NCBI GenBank assembly: GCA_001931875.2
Contig: MSJH02000578.1
Location: 372,001-436,000 of the forward strand
DNA length: 64,000 nt
Direction: 5' to 3'
Source: Byssochlamys sp. IMV 00236
Lineage: Eukaryota; Ascomycota; Eurotiomycetes; Eurotiales; Thermoascaceae
The notes below the pieces were generated by a model. The model was not told the origin of the DNA, ran no database searches, and worked only from the letters and a program-made list of their open reading frames with translations. Shown one piece after another: positions 42,006 to 56,919 of this stretch. The stretch's first letter is position 1; each line of letters begins with the position of its first letter. Position numbers and translations under genes: made by a program.

Positions 42006-44475
42006 TGGAAGACATTTATATCTTTATAATGACTATGTAGAGATGTATTTATCTTATTATAACTCGGCCATTGGCCTCAATATTGATAGCAGACAATGAG
42101 AATTAGACGGAATCATCCCTCCGTTGGGCGTGAATAGCGGGTTATCAGTCCTATAGACATAGATTAAAGACGAGATTTCTTTGATATGGGTATTCAATGA
42201 GAGTAGTTGCTAAGACCCGTAAAGACTGCCATTTTTGAAACAATAACAAACAGAGAATAATACCATTGATAGATCATAGTATAGTATAGAATAGGTGGTT
42301 CGACGCTTTGAGTACTTCAGGCGACGAACTCCAGGGACAAGGACTCTTAACGCACAGATTCACATGCTCTGAGCCCATCCAGATATGCTTTCAGGATTAT
42401 AAGACATCTGATTCTAAAGGATAGATAGATAGTAGTTATAACTACCTATTATAACCACTGCTTTGTACAATTTACATAAACACCCTCTATATAGAGTAAC
42501 TGAAGGTATATAATATAACACCTAAAACAAAATAACTAATACTTATCTACATACTCATAGAGTAAGTAAAACGCCCCCCACCAACAAACATCACAAAACA
42601 AACAAACAAACAACTGCCTAAATACAATTCTAGGGGGTTTTTCTCCTTTCCTAAACCTACTACTCTAGTACTAGTGGGGCAGATCGTCCCTCGCATGGCA
42701 CGTTTCGTTTCACCCCGTGGACGACAATCGTCATATTGCAGAAACGGCAATATTTCAAAAGGAGAGAAAGCAACCTTTTTTTTTTCCTTCTCGAATCCTC
42801 CATGGGTACAGGCGGTTTAGAAATCCTTTTCCAAGTTTTCCTTATGTACACAAACTATTTCCACTAAAACCAGAACACAATCTACGGGATTCCGAAGCTC
42901 CACGGACGGTATAACCCGATTGGAAGAAGGGGTCTATGGGGCCCCGTCTTGTGAGCTGCAGGCCGGGCTTGATGGTTGAGGACTTCCGGCGAGACGGTTC
43001 CTGGTTTGAGAAGATAGTGTATATCCATTATCCGAGAGTACGAATACGGTAACTTTTACTCCGTACCTAGTAGAATCCTAGTTTCGCGGGTTCGATACAC
43101 CCGGGAGACCGAGATCCACTTCCGGTTCTGACGGACAGATCGTCTCATCCATAGGGGATAATCCAAGCTTGTCTGGAGTTGCCTTCGATGAGCTCGTCTT
43201 ATTTCATGAAAATAACGGTGCTATACTACTACAGGCATACAGAGCATACACGGCATCACACAAGTGTTCATGAACGGGTCATCAATTAATATTAAGTCTG
43301 CTACTGACACGTATCACCTGGACCGTGCAACTCACTCAGATCCGCTTCGTAACATCGTGAAAGTTCCAGAAAAGGAGTACACAATGATGAGGTCGTTGGT
43401 GATCCCAATGTCCATAGCCAGTACCAATAGCAAGTACAACTGAGGTCCAAGGGACCAAGAGGGATGCCTCCGTCATGCATCCCCCTCGATTGCCTTTGGA
43501 CTCATATTCAACTCCAGCAAGCCACATCCCTCTCATCTCTCTCCCCTTTCCCCATCTTTCAGCATCTATCAACATGCGCGCCGTCCGGTAAAGTAGCCGC
43601 AACGGCTCTGTTCACGCAAGACATGTATAAAGCGAGCGTATGTGCAGAGGATGACCAGAAAATAAAATGTCAAAATTTGTCCCCTCTTCCCGTTTCTATA
43701 TGCTGACACAGGTCGTAGCCACTAATGTATAACACGATAATGGGCCGCAATTATGCGACCAGTTGGTAAAAAGCACAGCGAATGTAGTGCATGTAAGAGG
43801 CGCCGTGTAATCCTTTTTTTGTTCATATCCATTCCCAGTTCCCAGGCGCCGGTAAAGCGATTGACGTGAATCTTAGGTAAAAAGTGCCGGCTCGAGTCCA
43901 GAATGGAAATAGACTCGTCCATAAAAATATGTAATAGCAAAGGTCGACAATCCGAATGGAATAATTGACATCCATAGGCTGCAGACGAATCGAAGGTGGA
44001 ATCGAAGGTGCACAAGCGAGAGTCTCCAGACAGTAGCTATCAGGATATGCAGATGATCGACATAGGCCATAGAAAGACAAAAAAGGAAGCAGCCAGCCTA
44101 TGAGGACATCCGCTCCAGGTAGCCACCGGGATTAATATTATCGACGGAGTTTCATCGGATCCAACGGACCAAGGCGCAATAGCAAGTCGGTCCGATGATT
44201 GGTATGCATGTACAAATCAACCAGAGATTATCCAGACCGATCCGGAGCAGGGTCGCAACCCTAACTAGATCAGGCGGAAAGAAAAAAAAAGCCCATTAAA
44301 AAAGTGATCCATGCGTCAAAATCGCTTGATGCAAATAAAAGTTCGAAACATGTCGTCAAACATGAGAAACGCCGTCTCAAGAGACCTATGCTGGAAAGTC
44401 GGCAGGGGGTCGATGCCGACCACAGTATATGCACGTCGAATACAGTGGAAGCAGGCAGGTCGCTGGAGAAGGGGT
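42006..44475. other. gene-free stretch of about 2.5 kb
   Basis: AT-rich with low-complexity words (ATAGATAGATAG near 42420, ACAAACAAACAAAC near 42597) and one TACTCCGTA word at 43057. Open frames of 60-97 residues exist on both strands, but none has convincing composition or splice support. The right end is the 3' flank of aur1. Confidence 0.5.
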
Positions 44476-45847
44476 TTAGCGACCGGCCTCGAGGTCGGAA
44501 TTAGAGCCCAGAGTCTCGCCTTCCCACATGTGATGCTCGTCGACTGGGCTGAGGGATCCAGACGACACGGAGGATGACGATCCAACCGTCCACTCGTCAC
44601 TGTCCAGGTTGAAGTCGCCATCGAGGCTTGCGAGATCATAGCCGAACTCCTCTGCTGCATCGCCAATCTCGACGTAGTCGTAGTCCCAGCGGAACATCTT
44701 TCCGCTTTGGATTCGCGGCAGGAATCTGGCTTTGGTGAAGTAGAAAGCGACTGCAGCAAGGAGACCACCGGCGACCAGATCGACGGCATAGTGGTGCGAT
44801 AGGTACATCGTTGCCCACCACATCCAGAGGGTGTAGGTCACGAACAACGGCTTGAGGCGGGGGAAGACATGGCTCATAAAGAGAGCGGCCAGTGTCGAGT
44901 CGGCGGCATGGAGTGAGGGGAAGGCACCGAACACGACCGGTGACTGCTTGAAGCCCGAAGTATAGAGATCAATACCAAGGAGCTTGTCAATGCGGGAGAG
45001 ACCAGCCGCATTTCCAGGCATCGAGTAGTCTGCGGGAGCGAGGCCGTACAGGTTCTCATACCACGGCGGAGAACACGGGAAGACCAGCTGGATGAAGACA
45101 GCCGTCATGCTGATATAGCCTAACGTGCGAGCGAAGAGAGGCACGGTTCCAGGCGGACCGAAAATGAATATGATCAGAGAGACCACGAAAGGCGCTCCGT
45201 AATGGCAGAGACCGTATGGGATCCACGCCAGCACATCCAATACGACATTCTGGTGGGCAGACAGAACGTTGCTGATGTTTGCACCATACAGAATGTTCTC
45301 CAGGGCGGGAAGGACACGAACCCAGATTGCTGGGCGCCAGTCGCTGGGAACGAATCTATCATCAAACGTCAGCTATCGAGATCGGTTCCAAAGGACAACA
45401 GGCACCCATTGGGAGGAATACTCACTGGCAAGCGTAGAAAAAGATGAGCCATGCGGCAACGGGAAGGAAGGGGAGAAAGAATTGTCGAGTGACGGGGAGG
45501 AGTAAGGAGGTGAGAAGCAGCGTAGAGACTGCCGTCTTGACGAAAGGCCCAGGGACCTCCATTACACAGAGGGAGAAGATGCCCAAGACCATCAATAGGA
45601 GATATTGAAAGTCATACAGGGTCCATCGGTGCGCCTGTAGGGATTTCAATGTATCCAAGGGCGAGAACGACGTCTGGAGGGATGCGATCGAGGACGTTGG
45701 AGACACGCGACTCCGCAACTTGGACCGCAGCTTCCTCCGCATACGATGCGGGACCAACAGCTGGATCGATCGCCATGGTACCTGGATCTGAACCTTTCCA
45801 AACTGGCCCTGTGTCCGGTCCTTCCATGACGGAAGGGTGGTGTTCAT
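44476..45847 (-). CDS. aur1: inositol phosphorylceramide synthase catalytic subunit (Aur1)
   Basis: Exon 1 45847-45426 and exon 2 45355-44476 (70-nt intron, donor GTGAGT, acceptor GATAG) give 433 aa. The protein is polytopic, with hydrophobic segments at about 82-95, 103-118, 125-139 and several more in the second half. The PAP2-like catalytic motifs are present: GAFPSLHAADS (first His) and YLSHHYAVDLVAGG (second His and Asp), both on lumenal ends of helices. The C-terminal 70 residues are acidic and Ser-rich (DAAEEFGYD; SSSSVSSGS). The enzyme transfers phosphoinositol from PI to ceramide in the Golgi and is the target of aureobasidin A. It is essential in the family. Confidence 0.96.
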
Positions 45848-48800
45848 CTTTTCTGCTCGAGCCTCGTCACAGAGACTCCCTTGCGGTTCGGACAGCGAAG
45901 ACAGGGAGGAACGTCACACGAGTGACCCGGGGAGCGTCAGAATCGTGGGAAGAAAGGAAGGAGGGTCTGTAAAGCGCGGGGGAATCTAGAGAGATTCGAC
46001 CGCCTACAGCCTCAATCCAACCGGGAGAGTCTCGAGTCGAAGACGTGGTGACTGACGAATGGAGATATAGGCACCGGTTGCCCTGTCGTTCCCTCCGGAG
46101 AACCGTTCTGACGCAAAACACGATCGCAAGGGGGGTTGAGCGCGCGGGAGTCGCAAGACAGACACGCAGAGCGATGCAGAGACGGAGGAGTCGAGCAGAG
46201 AGGAGGTTGGAGGAGGGAGCAGGATCGACCGATGACCACGACAGCAAGAAGGAAAAGGGAAAAGACGAAGAGCAGAGCCGGGAATGGATGTCTAGACTAT
46301 GAAGAGATTCTGTTCACCAGGAGAACCGAACGAATGGGGGATAACGAGGTGTGACGGGGCGGACAACGACGGGTACGGGTACGAGATACGGATCTCTGTT
46401 CTTGGCGGTAATAATACCGTCTGTCTTCCCAGCGGTTACTACTCTAGTTAGTTATCACTTCTTAAGAGGATCGTTTTCTACGTTAATATTAAATAAATAA
46501 TGACTGGCTCCATTCCCCGACGGAGATAATAATAACTCGCAGGTGGCCTAAAGCTCTTAGACTACAGATACTTGCATCGTTCGTACTCGTATACGAGGCT
46601 CACACAGCCTTCATTTTCTCAGCACTCAGCCTTGGGGCCATCGAGGTTGGCGTTGACCGGAAGAGACGGCGAACACGGAGGACACGGAGGTTGCAAGGGC
46701 CGACGGGAGTAAGTAATGGCCGGTGGTATTATTACCGTACGAGACCAAGCATTATTACTTTCTCTCCATTTCTTCTCCATGTTTTTTCACAAGCGAAATT
46801 TGCAGGCGGCCGTGAGTCTACTGATTTGATTGGTGGACATGCTCCGCTCCCAGGCACCTGGCCAAATCAGGCATCGGGCCACCCCAGAGTAATCTCGCCT
46901 ATGAGACGCTTGACCTGATCGGGCCTTGGCAGAGAAGATGCCGAGGCGATGATTCAATCATTCAATCCTCGATCGACCGGCTTTTTGCGCCCATCCCGGA
47001 TGACGTCCCACTGCGTTCAAGACTGATCCTTGGCCCCCAAAGTTGCCTCATGCGGTATTCTCGATGATAACTCGACTCACAGCAGGATGATACGACTTCT
47101 TTTTTCTGTGATATATACATGTCCAGTGACGCAACGCAGCTTGGCTGGAACGAGGCGCAGTGGGCATGGCAGAATTCTGAGATGGAGTCAGCATGACGCC
47201 CAGCGACCATGCCACCGTCCTCGTGTTGATTATCAGATGTCCTCATCAGGTGCCAGCAGGTGCATAAGGTATGGAGAGGAGAGATAGCAGCCAGGCTAGA
47301 CTAACCCTATAATAATATCCTTATTATTATGGTATTATTATTATTGTTACGACTGTATACAGCGGTACAGAGGGATAAATTATACTATCCCAATCGGGCA
47401 TATTCTCACGTCGGGCCGGCAACAACGGACTAAGCGACAAATTAGCGCTATCTAGTTAAGAAATCAGCGTCCGATCGGGCTGCTCATCGACCCGCTCAGT
47501 GAAAAGAAAGAAAGAAAGAAAGAAGAAAAAAAAAAGAGCTACATTAGAAGGCGAGAGACTAATCGCTGCACCATGTGGGCACATCGCATCGGGAGATTCT
47601 ACGGCCGTGTATGGAGTACTACTACAATAACTTACCCACCCTCGATAACAATTTTACAGCTTACGATCACTATCTATGGTAGAGTAACTACCATACAAAG
47701 TAATAATAATAATAATCCCTCAACAGTCAACCAAATCATATGTCGGGCTCTCTTCGGAAAATCGGAGGGTCATCCTCAAGACTGGACAATTGGTGAAACA
47801 ACTCAAGGCGAGTAGAAAGAAAGCATCCCCAACACAACCCGGATGATCCGACTCGAACTCCCAGCATCTTCCAGGATCACGCTCTGGCTCGAGCGCGAAC
47901 CGTTTCACGATAGCGCCCACGGCTGATCCATTCTTTCGTGGTACACGTTGGGGAACACTACTTGAACTTCCTTCTTGCAGCAACAAAACAGCTTCTGTGT
48001 GATGTACTCCGTAGATTCCCATCACATCCCGCTCATCCAGTAATACTGACACTACTATCATACTCTACATTTTCCCCTGGAGCAGGGCTGACGGTCAAAA
48101 GCGCCAGGCTGGTGAAATTCCCCTTGAGCTGTCTAGAGACTCGAGAGCCAGGGGAGCTAAAGGAGCTCGGGCCATGCTAGCAGCAGCTCAACGCCTTAGC
48201 CTGTGACGATCCAATTAAGCCGGCGCTTCGCATCCAAATCCCCCTCTTGAAACTAATGTAGACTACTGTACTCCGTATCTACTCCGTACATATTCCTATT
48301 ATTTTATTGATGCGTCTTGGCGCTAAAACACCTTGCTTTCCAATAATGGCACCATATAACTAGTTACAGTATGTATTATTACATGATCCGTACTGAGTCT
48401 GCATCATTATTATTCATCTCTCTGTTGTCCTTGCATTCCTTTTTCGCCATGTGTGACTGCAACACGTTGATCTGGGGTAACTAACCCCTTACAGGCAGTC
48501 GTCCAAGTCTCGCGGGGTTCGTTATGGGGATACACATTCCAGAAACGTCAGATGTGCAGATGTAATATCGCAATAATGTTAGAGCATGACCTTGGCTGGA
48601 TAACAGGAGAATGTGCTCATTCATCAAGGGATGAATAAATAGCAACGTAGCAAGCATAGTTACTGTCTGTCTAATTGTCCTTGAGTCTATGGAGCAGATG
48701 TAAAAAATCAACGCTATCTACTAAAAAGGCACCCCGTAGTTAGCCACCTAAGCATAGATAACTAGAGTATTTAATTCGTTTATCTAGCATTTTATATGCA

Positions 48801-50330
48801 CATACATTATTCCAGAACCATAAATCAATCCTTCCCCTACTTCCGAATATGACAACGACCGACCTCTCTAACTATCTTTTATTCTGTAGTATCTCCTCCC
48901 TACACCCCTGTCCCTCGTATCAGGCCATATCCGAGAAAATCCCGCAACGGTACCTGAACGACCGAGAATTGAAATCGTTCTGTACAGGGACATCCCCTGT
49001 TAACTAACTTATGTTGTTGAACCGAGATATATTACTCTATTCGTAGACCTGCATAAAAACTAACTACGATCTGAACCCGTTTCTACTCATGGGAGTTTCC
49101 TTGATCACCGTTGTTACTATAATATAAACAAATAGTCGGTAATTGTACGAGTAGATAATTGCGTCTAAAATAGCAGGATATTGATTCCGTGATATTATAC
49201 TTATGCCTCGTGATATATATATATATATATCCTAGTGAAGGAGGGCCAAGTCTTGATTGAATCTGATCCCTAAAACCTCATGCAGCAGATGTATTGCCGA
49301 TCGTGCCGTAGGAATAACTACTAATAGAGAGACGAAAACTAAGGTCCTGTCAGTGCGGGGCCAAACAGGATCTACTACTACTAGGGACCAGACAGAGGCA
49401 AATTTGCAGGTGCTCCAGCCCTAAAATGACAGAATATGAGTCGTGGCAAGCTTGTATGTAGATCTTCGAGCAATGATCGTGACAAGCGGGGGCCGCGGGG
49501 TGGAAAGGGCGGGGAGAAGTGTAGGTTCAGTTGGGGTTTTTTTGGGTGGTTGGATTGACTCCAGGATCTGCTGTCATGCGCATATTTTTTGGTCTTTATG
49601 CATTGTTGGTCTGGTAGCCTAGTTAGATTGGGTAGGACACTACTATAGCTGGTTGGTAGTATGGTTGCATTCGTGGCTTGAGTGTTGTTTTGAGGGCAAA
49701 GAGGATGACTTGGTAGTCGTGAGGTTGTTGCCCAAATGGGGCGGTTTCTTTTTGTAATGCCATCCCCTTGCGGCCTGACTAAAGAGTATCTTACCTCTGT
49801 CTGTGTTATTGTGGGAGGATGTCGGGTGATCTTGTTTTAGTTGACTTCGTGTAGTTTAACTGATATGATCATGGTGAACAGAATTCGAGAATCTTCCCAT
49901 GGACCGGGTTTGGATTTCTCTTTCAAGGGTACCAGTTTAATCTAACTTGATCTAGTAGCTTCTGTCTACTAATAAACGTTACAGAACATCAATACGAGAA
50001 TTGGACAGTGTTCGGTTGTTAACTATATAAAAAGCAGATTCCGAATGCTACCGAGCTATCTTCGCGACTCACCCGACGAGACATCTAGCCTCGAAGTGGA
50101 AACATTTGTACAGAGCATCTATTCATATCCTAGTGCACCATCGCATTCAGTTGTCACTTTCTACTACGAGCTCAAGTTGCATCCTGAATCACAAGCAGGA
50201 GAATAGGTATCAGACCGTCGTGGTCATTAATCTCTCCGACCGTGCGTACGATTTCAGTCTGAAATTCGGGTATACGATCGAAAGTTGAAGCGACGAATTG
50301 AAAAAGGCACGTGTTTCCCTCTTCCGCCGA
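45848..50330. other. gene-free stretch of about 4.5 kb
   Basis: 45848-46350 is pyrimidine-rich on the minus strand, consistent with a long aur1 leader and promoter. Beyond that the DNA is AT-rich and repetitive: a GAAA run at 47501-47535, TAA tracts at 47317-47346 and 47701-47716, three TACTCCGTA words at 48005, 48269 and 48280, and a (TA)n run near 49213. One ATG-initiated minus-strand frame (48061-47720, 113 aa) has no recognisable features. No gene is called. Confidence 0.5.
47501..47535. repeat. GAAA/A-rich microsatellite
   Basis: Tandem GAAA units followed by an A-run. Confidence 0.7.
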
Positions 50331-51799
50331 TTATTCTGCAGGTCCTGACGTTCCATGTGTGTGATACCATTCTCTTCCCTCAATCTCCCAAGCGTGATTA
50401 CTGAGATACGGATCTGGAGCTAGGGGCCGTCCAACAGCAGATGTCCCCTTGAAATATGGATTACCTCCGTCATGGGACACGTTTAGGTCTTTCTGCGCAA
50501 GTTCCTGATCAGATTCATTCCCTATAGACGGTGATTCGCCGTTTGAGGAGACAGGAGTTAATGCCTTCGCCATCGGCCTGTCCATCTCATATGTTGTATT
50601 ACCCGCAGCGGACTTCAACCTGTTGCCCTGCCATATTCTCGAGTATCTTAGACTAAAGCCCTGTCTGGACTGGTGGGAGCGTGTGTACCAATTGCTAACG
50701 AGCGGCTTCAGCGCAGGTATCGATAAAGCAATCAAGGTCCCACCGAGCTCAGAACTCTCAACAACTATCATGGGACAGTAAAACCAACTGCCGTCGTCTG
50801 TATTTCCTTCAAAAGTGAGCCATATTCGGACGAAAGAAAGAACGACGACTCTGTTATTAGCGACGGTCAGCTGGGCAACTCTTCCACATCAAGGATGAAG
50901 ACTGAGCTCGACGGGTATACTGACAGAATACCAGGGAAAAGCACAAAGGAAAGCTGTATCTTCCTCTTCCTACTCGCGTGAAGCCGCGCTATGAGGGTAG
51001 CGGGTATACCGAGCATAGCAATATCACAACCGAGAGAGATCCCTGCAATGACACCATATACAGTTCCCCAGGGCAGACAGGTTTCATGCAACCCGGCAGT
51101 GGAGACTTGGAATGGATATGGCCACAGACCTGTAATAGGTATACAATGTAATAATAATAGAAAGAACTGGGCCAAATAACCAGCGACTATGAACGCTGTA
51201 GCACAGTGAATGAAAAGCTGGATCCGAGGATGACGTCCCACGAGTCGCAGATAGAATGCCAGACCTGATAACCGGCAGACGAATAAAGCGGTAAAATAGA
51301 GCATGTGGGCGATAAAATCGAGTTTCTCTGACTTCGCAACATCAGAGAGAGACATCACATATGCAATGTAGTCGTAATGTCTGCCACCCCCTATCCTCAT
51401 CACTGTTATGCCGAGAACGATGAAAACAAGATAGAAAGGCTGAATGGAAGGTCAGCCTTAGTCGCCGTGTATTATGCAATTTTGACCCGGAAAGTCCCTC
51501 ATATCAGGACAATTCCTTCCATGGAAAAGCATTTCGGAACGTGAGGTGCGTGCTCTAACGATACTGGTAAAGCTCACCATCGTAGCTACTGCAATGGCAT
51601 CATCTAATCCAAACTTCTTCAGGATACACCGACGTGCATAGCATCGTAGTATGATGACAAACGTGGTAAGTGAAAAGACGAATAGAGTTGCAATTATGGT
51701 AGGTTCATTTCTTTCCTGGGCCAAGTAAGATAGATCTATCCCCTTGGGGACTCTCCCGGAAGATGCAGCATTTGCAATATCGCCAGGGATCTCAGCCAT
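50331..51799 (-). CDS. fungal rhodopsin-domain integral membrane protein
   Basis: Three exons, 51799-51578, 51439-50925 and 50850-50331, join in phase to 418 aa. The introns (138 and 74 nt) use GTGAGC and GTCAGT donors. The layout is that of the fungal SAT4/rhodopsin-domain family: TM1 with TLFVFSLTTFVIILRCYARR followed by KFGLDDA, PFYLVFIVLGIT, then FTALFVCRLSGLAFYLRL, a long hydrophobic helix (FIVAGYLAQFFLLLLHCI), a Cys-containing loop, CDIAMLGIPATLIARL, and the late motif ESSELGGTLIALSIPALKPL. About seven membrane segments are predicted. The C-terminal 120 residues are hydrophilic. Functions in this family are mostly unknown. Confidence 0.88.
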
Positions 51800-53007
51800 A
51801 GTGTTCTGGTCGTACGAAACGACTTCAAGGAGGACTTCTCTCTCCAGTTGTATGGTTATATGACAGTGATTAAGGCCCGCCTAACCATGGACATTGCGTT
51901 CAATTGCAATATGTAGAGACGTAGCCCCTACCCGGACCATTTGCGTCCCAAACAAGGCATAGACAGAGCACTGGCCTCATGATGAAAGAGCCGCAAAAGC
52001 ACATGTGAAGAAGATACGGCTGCCAAAGTCTCTCAAGGTTGTTCGAAGACCGATAAAGACGGTGAGTTGTGCCTCTTCGAGGGGCTCTTCGAGGGAAATC
52101 TGAGGTTGCACATAAACGGACGGCAATCACGGGTGTGCTACCACGTTCGATGAAAATAGTCTTGAAGTCCTGCGGCCCAGTAGATTGAGGGAGAACTTTG
52201 GACATTTATTCGTTGGGCTTAACAGACGAAATTGTTTCACAAAATGTAGGATGATACGAAAAATTCGAAGCGGTAGTACAACATTCAACTTCATGCGCAG
52301 GTGTACGGGATCGCCCGTTGCAGATGGCACTCGAAACTTCTGAGTTGGGACTGGGAGGAAAGATCCCACCAAGTTCGCTATTGGAGGTTCCCTGCTTTGT
52401 TTCCCATTATGTTTTGTTTGATCCGGCGCAGATATACATATCGCTTTTGTTAAAAAGGGACTTCATTGAATTATTGCTTTCTATACTTAAAGCCGGGTAT
52501 CTATATGCAAACTTTTATCGTGGAACCTTCTTTTCCCTCGTAACGCGTAGCCATGAGATTCCGGAACCTGGATATGTGATCGACGAGAAATCCTGATTCG
52601 AAGCGAGCTCGCACAAGCTTTAGCCTTGTCCGCGGCACGGTGCATAACATCACCGAAGATGATGTAGATATTGAAGTGGTGACTGGCAATTGAATCTGTT
52701 CCCATTCAGAGAACATAACAAAATATATAGCCCTGATGGAGCAGGAAGGGATATGCTGCCTTCAAGCGGATGGCACATCAGGATATCAGGACCCTGGGCG
52801 TGGCGAAGAGCGCTATTCTATTTTGTCCGTGACTGTAGTCTTGGCAATAGTATGCGAGAGGGCTCGATGAGTGGAGTCGAGAACAGACTTATGACACTCT
52901 CCGCGAGGATTCCTTTGCAATACCATCGCCCAACACGACGGTCTTAATGGTAACCAATGACTCCGGTCGACTCACTGGTCGCGCAGACTCAAAGTAGAAT
53001 CAGTCTC
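51800..53007. other. intergenic stretch with possible decayed coding traces
   Basis: About 1.2 kb between two minus-strand genes. On the minus strand, 52205-51870 reads as short plausible protein segments in two alternating frames broken by stops, as in an old gene remnant, but no family can be named. The remaining part is the presumed rhodopsin-gene promoter and dim1 3' flank. Confidence 0.35.
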
Positions 53008-55015
<2,008 letters not shown>

Positions 55016-56919
55016 ATGCAGAATTTCACTTGGGTCTCGACTGCTACAGCAGTTCTGTCTGCGTTGCGGTGTTTCTCAACAGCCACTGAGAGCAGTTTCG
55101 ATCACAGCGGGAACTTCTCAATGGAGATCCTGACTGAGCCTTTCCCATACAGCTTTCCCAAACTTGGCGCGGATAGCTCGCAGTTGTTTCCTATGCCACT
55201 TTGTAATGGGTTCAAATTGGAGGAAGCTACCATTGATGAAATGCAAATAGCTTTGAGCACGGGTCAACTGACCAGCATGCAATTACTGAATTGCTATTTG
55301 GACAGGATACATCAGGTAGACAGCTACCTGAGGTACGGGAATCATTACATCATAATCATTTGAACGCAGCGTTTGCTGACCATCTCCTGGCCAGTTCAAT
55401 ACTTGAGTTCAATCCGGACATGTTCAAGCTGGCAGAGTCACTGGACAGGGAGCGGTCCGAAGGCCATGTCAGAGGCCCTCTACATGGCATCCCGTTTATC
55501 GTCAAGGATGTCTTTGCGACAAAGGATCGCATGCAGACTACCGCTGGCAGCTGGGCTCTTCTGGGATCAGTCGTACCGCGCGACGCCCATGTGATTTCTC
55601 GTCTTCGCTCAGCGGGAGCGTTGTTGCTGGGAAAGGCAGCATTAAGCGAATGGGCCGATATGCGTAGTAATAATTACTCTGAAGGATATTCTCCGCGCGG
55701 CGGGCAGTGCAGGAGCGCTTATAATTTGACAGTGAACCCTGGAGGCAGCAGCTCGGGGTCAGCTGTCGCTGTGGCCGCAAATCTTGTTGCCTTTTCCTTG
55801 GGAACAGAAACTGACGGGAGTAGTAAGTTGGTACCCGGATACAAACGGTCATCGCAAATGAACCCATTAAGTAACAGCTGAATAGTTATCAATCCTGCAC
55901 TGCGAAACAGCATTGTTGGTATTAAGCCCACCGTGGGCTTAACGTCTCGTGGAGGTGTCATTCCCGAGTGTTCACACATGGACAGTGTCGGAACGTTTGG
56001 TCGTACCGTTACTGATACGGTGTATGCTCTTGATGCCATCTATGGCCCAGATCCTCGAGACAATTACACCCTTGCCCAGGAAGGCAAGACGCCCCAAGAC
56101 GGCTATAGCCAATTTATATCCGATCGGTCAGCTCTCAAAGGAGCAGTTTTCGGGCTACCTTGGAAGTCTTTCTGGGCTCTGGGCGATCCGGATCAGATAT
56201 CACAGCTGTCGGAATTAGTGCGCCTTATTGAGGAGGCCGGTGCCACGATTATAAACGGTACGGAACTTCCCAATTACAAGACTATTGTGTCTGCCGACAA
56301 ATGGGACTGGGACTACGGCACGACGCGAGGATATCCCAACGAATCCGAATATACCGTCGTCAAAGTCGACTTCTACAACGACATCAAGAAGTATCTCTCT
56401 GAGCTTGAAAACACCAACATCCGCTCGTTAGAGGACATAGTACAGTACAATATTGACAACGTAGGCACCGAAGGTGGCCTTCCAGGGATCCACCCAGCTT
56501 TCGGCTCCGGACAAGATGGCTTCCTCGCTTCTCTCGAGACAAAAGGTGTCATGGACGAAACCTACTTCCAAGCTCTCTCTTTCTGTCAGCGTTCTACGCG
56601 GGAGGAAGGCATAGACGCAGCACTCAACCTTAATGGAACCAAACTCGACGGTCTCCTCGTCCCTCCGGAACCAGGTCAGGCAGGCCAGATCGCAGCCCAA
56701 GCAGGGTACCCACTGATCACGATACCTGCAGGTGTTAACACCGAATCAGGAATGCCGTTCGGCCTGGCAATCATGAATACCGCGTGGTCAGAACCAGCCC
56801 TGATCAAGTTCGCGAGCGCCATTGAAGACCTGCAGCGTCATTCGGGGACTAAGTATAAGCGGTCTCAAGCCACGTGGAGGGGATATATGCGGCGCAATAT
56901 ACCCGTTATTAATGCATGA
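55016..56919 (+). CDS. secreted amidase (amidase-signature family)
   Basis: Exons 55016-55332, 55395-55822 and 55886-56919 join to 592 aa. The first intron ends at CTGGCCAG with branch GCTGACC; the second has donor GTAAGT. A signal-like N-terminus (VSTATAVLSALRCFS) suggests secretion. The amidase-signature catalytic elements are present: Lys in PFIVKDVFATKD, and the Gly/Ser-rich block NPGGSSSGSAVAVAAN with GTETDGS, supplying the cis-Ser and nucleophile. Later blocks include VGIKPTVGLTSRGGVIP and GYPLITIPAG. Such fungal enzymes hydrolyse amides (for example acetamide-like, indole-acetamide-like or peptide amides); the substrate is unknown here. It is next to dim1 with no functional link evident. 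Confidence 0.92.

Noticed and set aside
43075..43110. T-arm-like word (GGGTTCGATACACCCG) suggesting a tRNA
   Set aside because: The loop and stem lengths do not fit a tRNA T arm, and no anticodon or acceptor stem could be placed around it.
47720..48061. 113-residue ATG-initiated minus-strand frame in the desert
   Set aside because: Composition is unconvincing and no motif, signal peptide or intron supports it; noted within the gene-free stretch.
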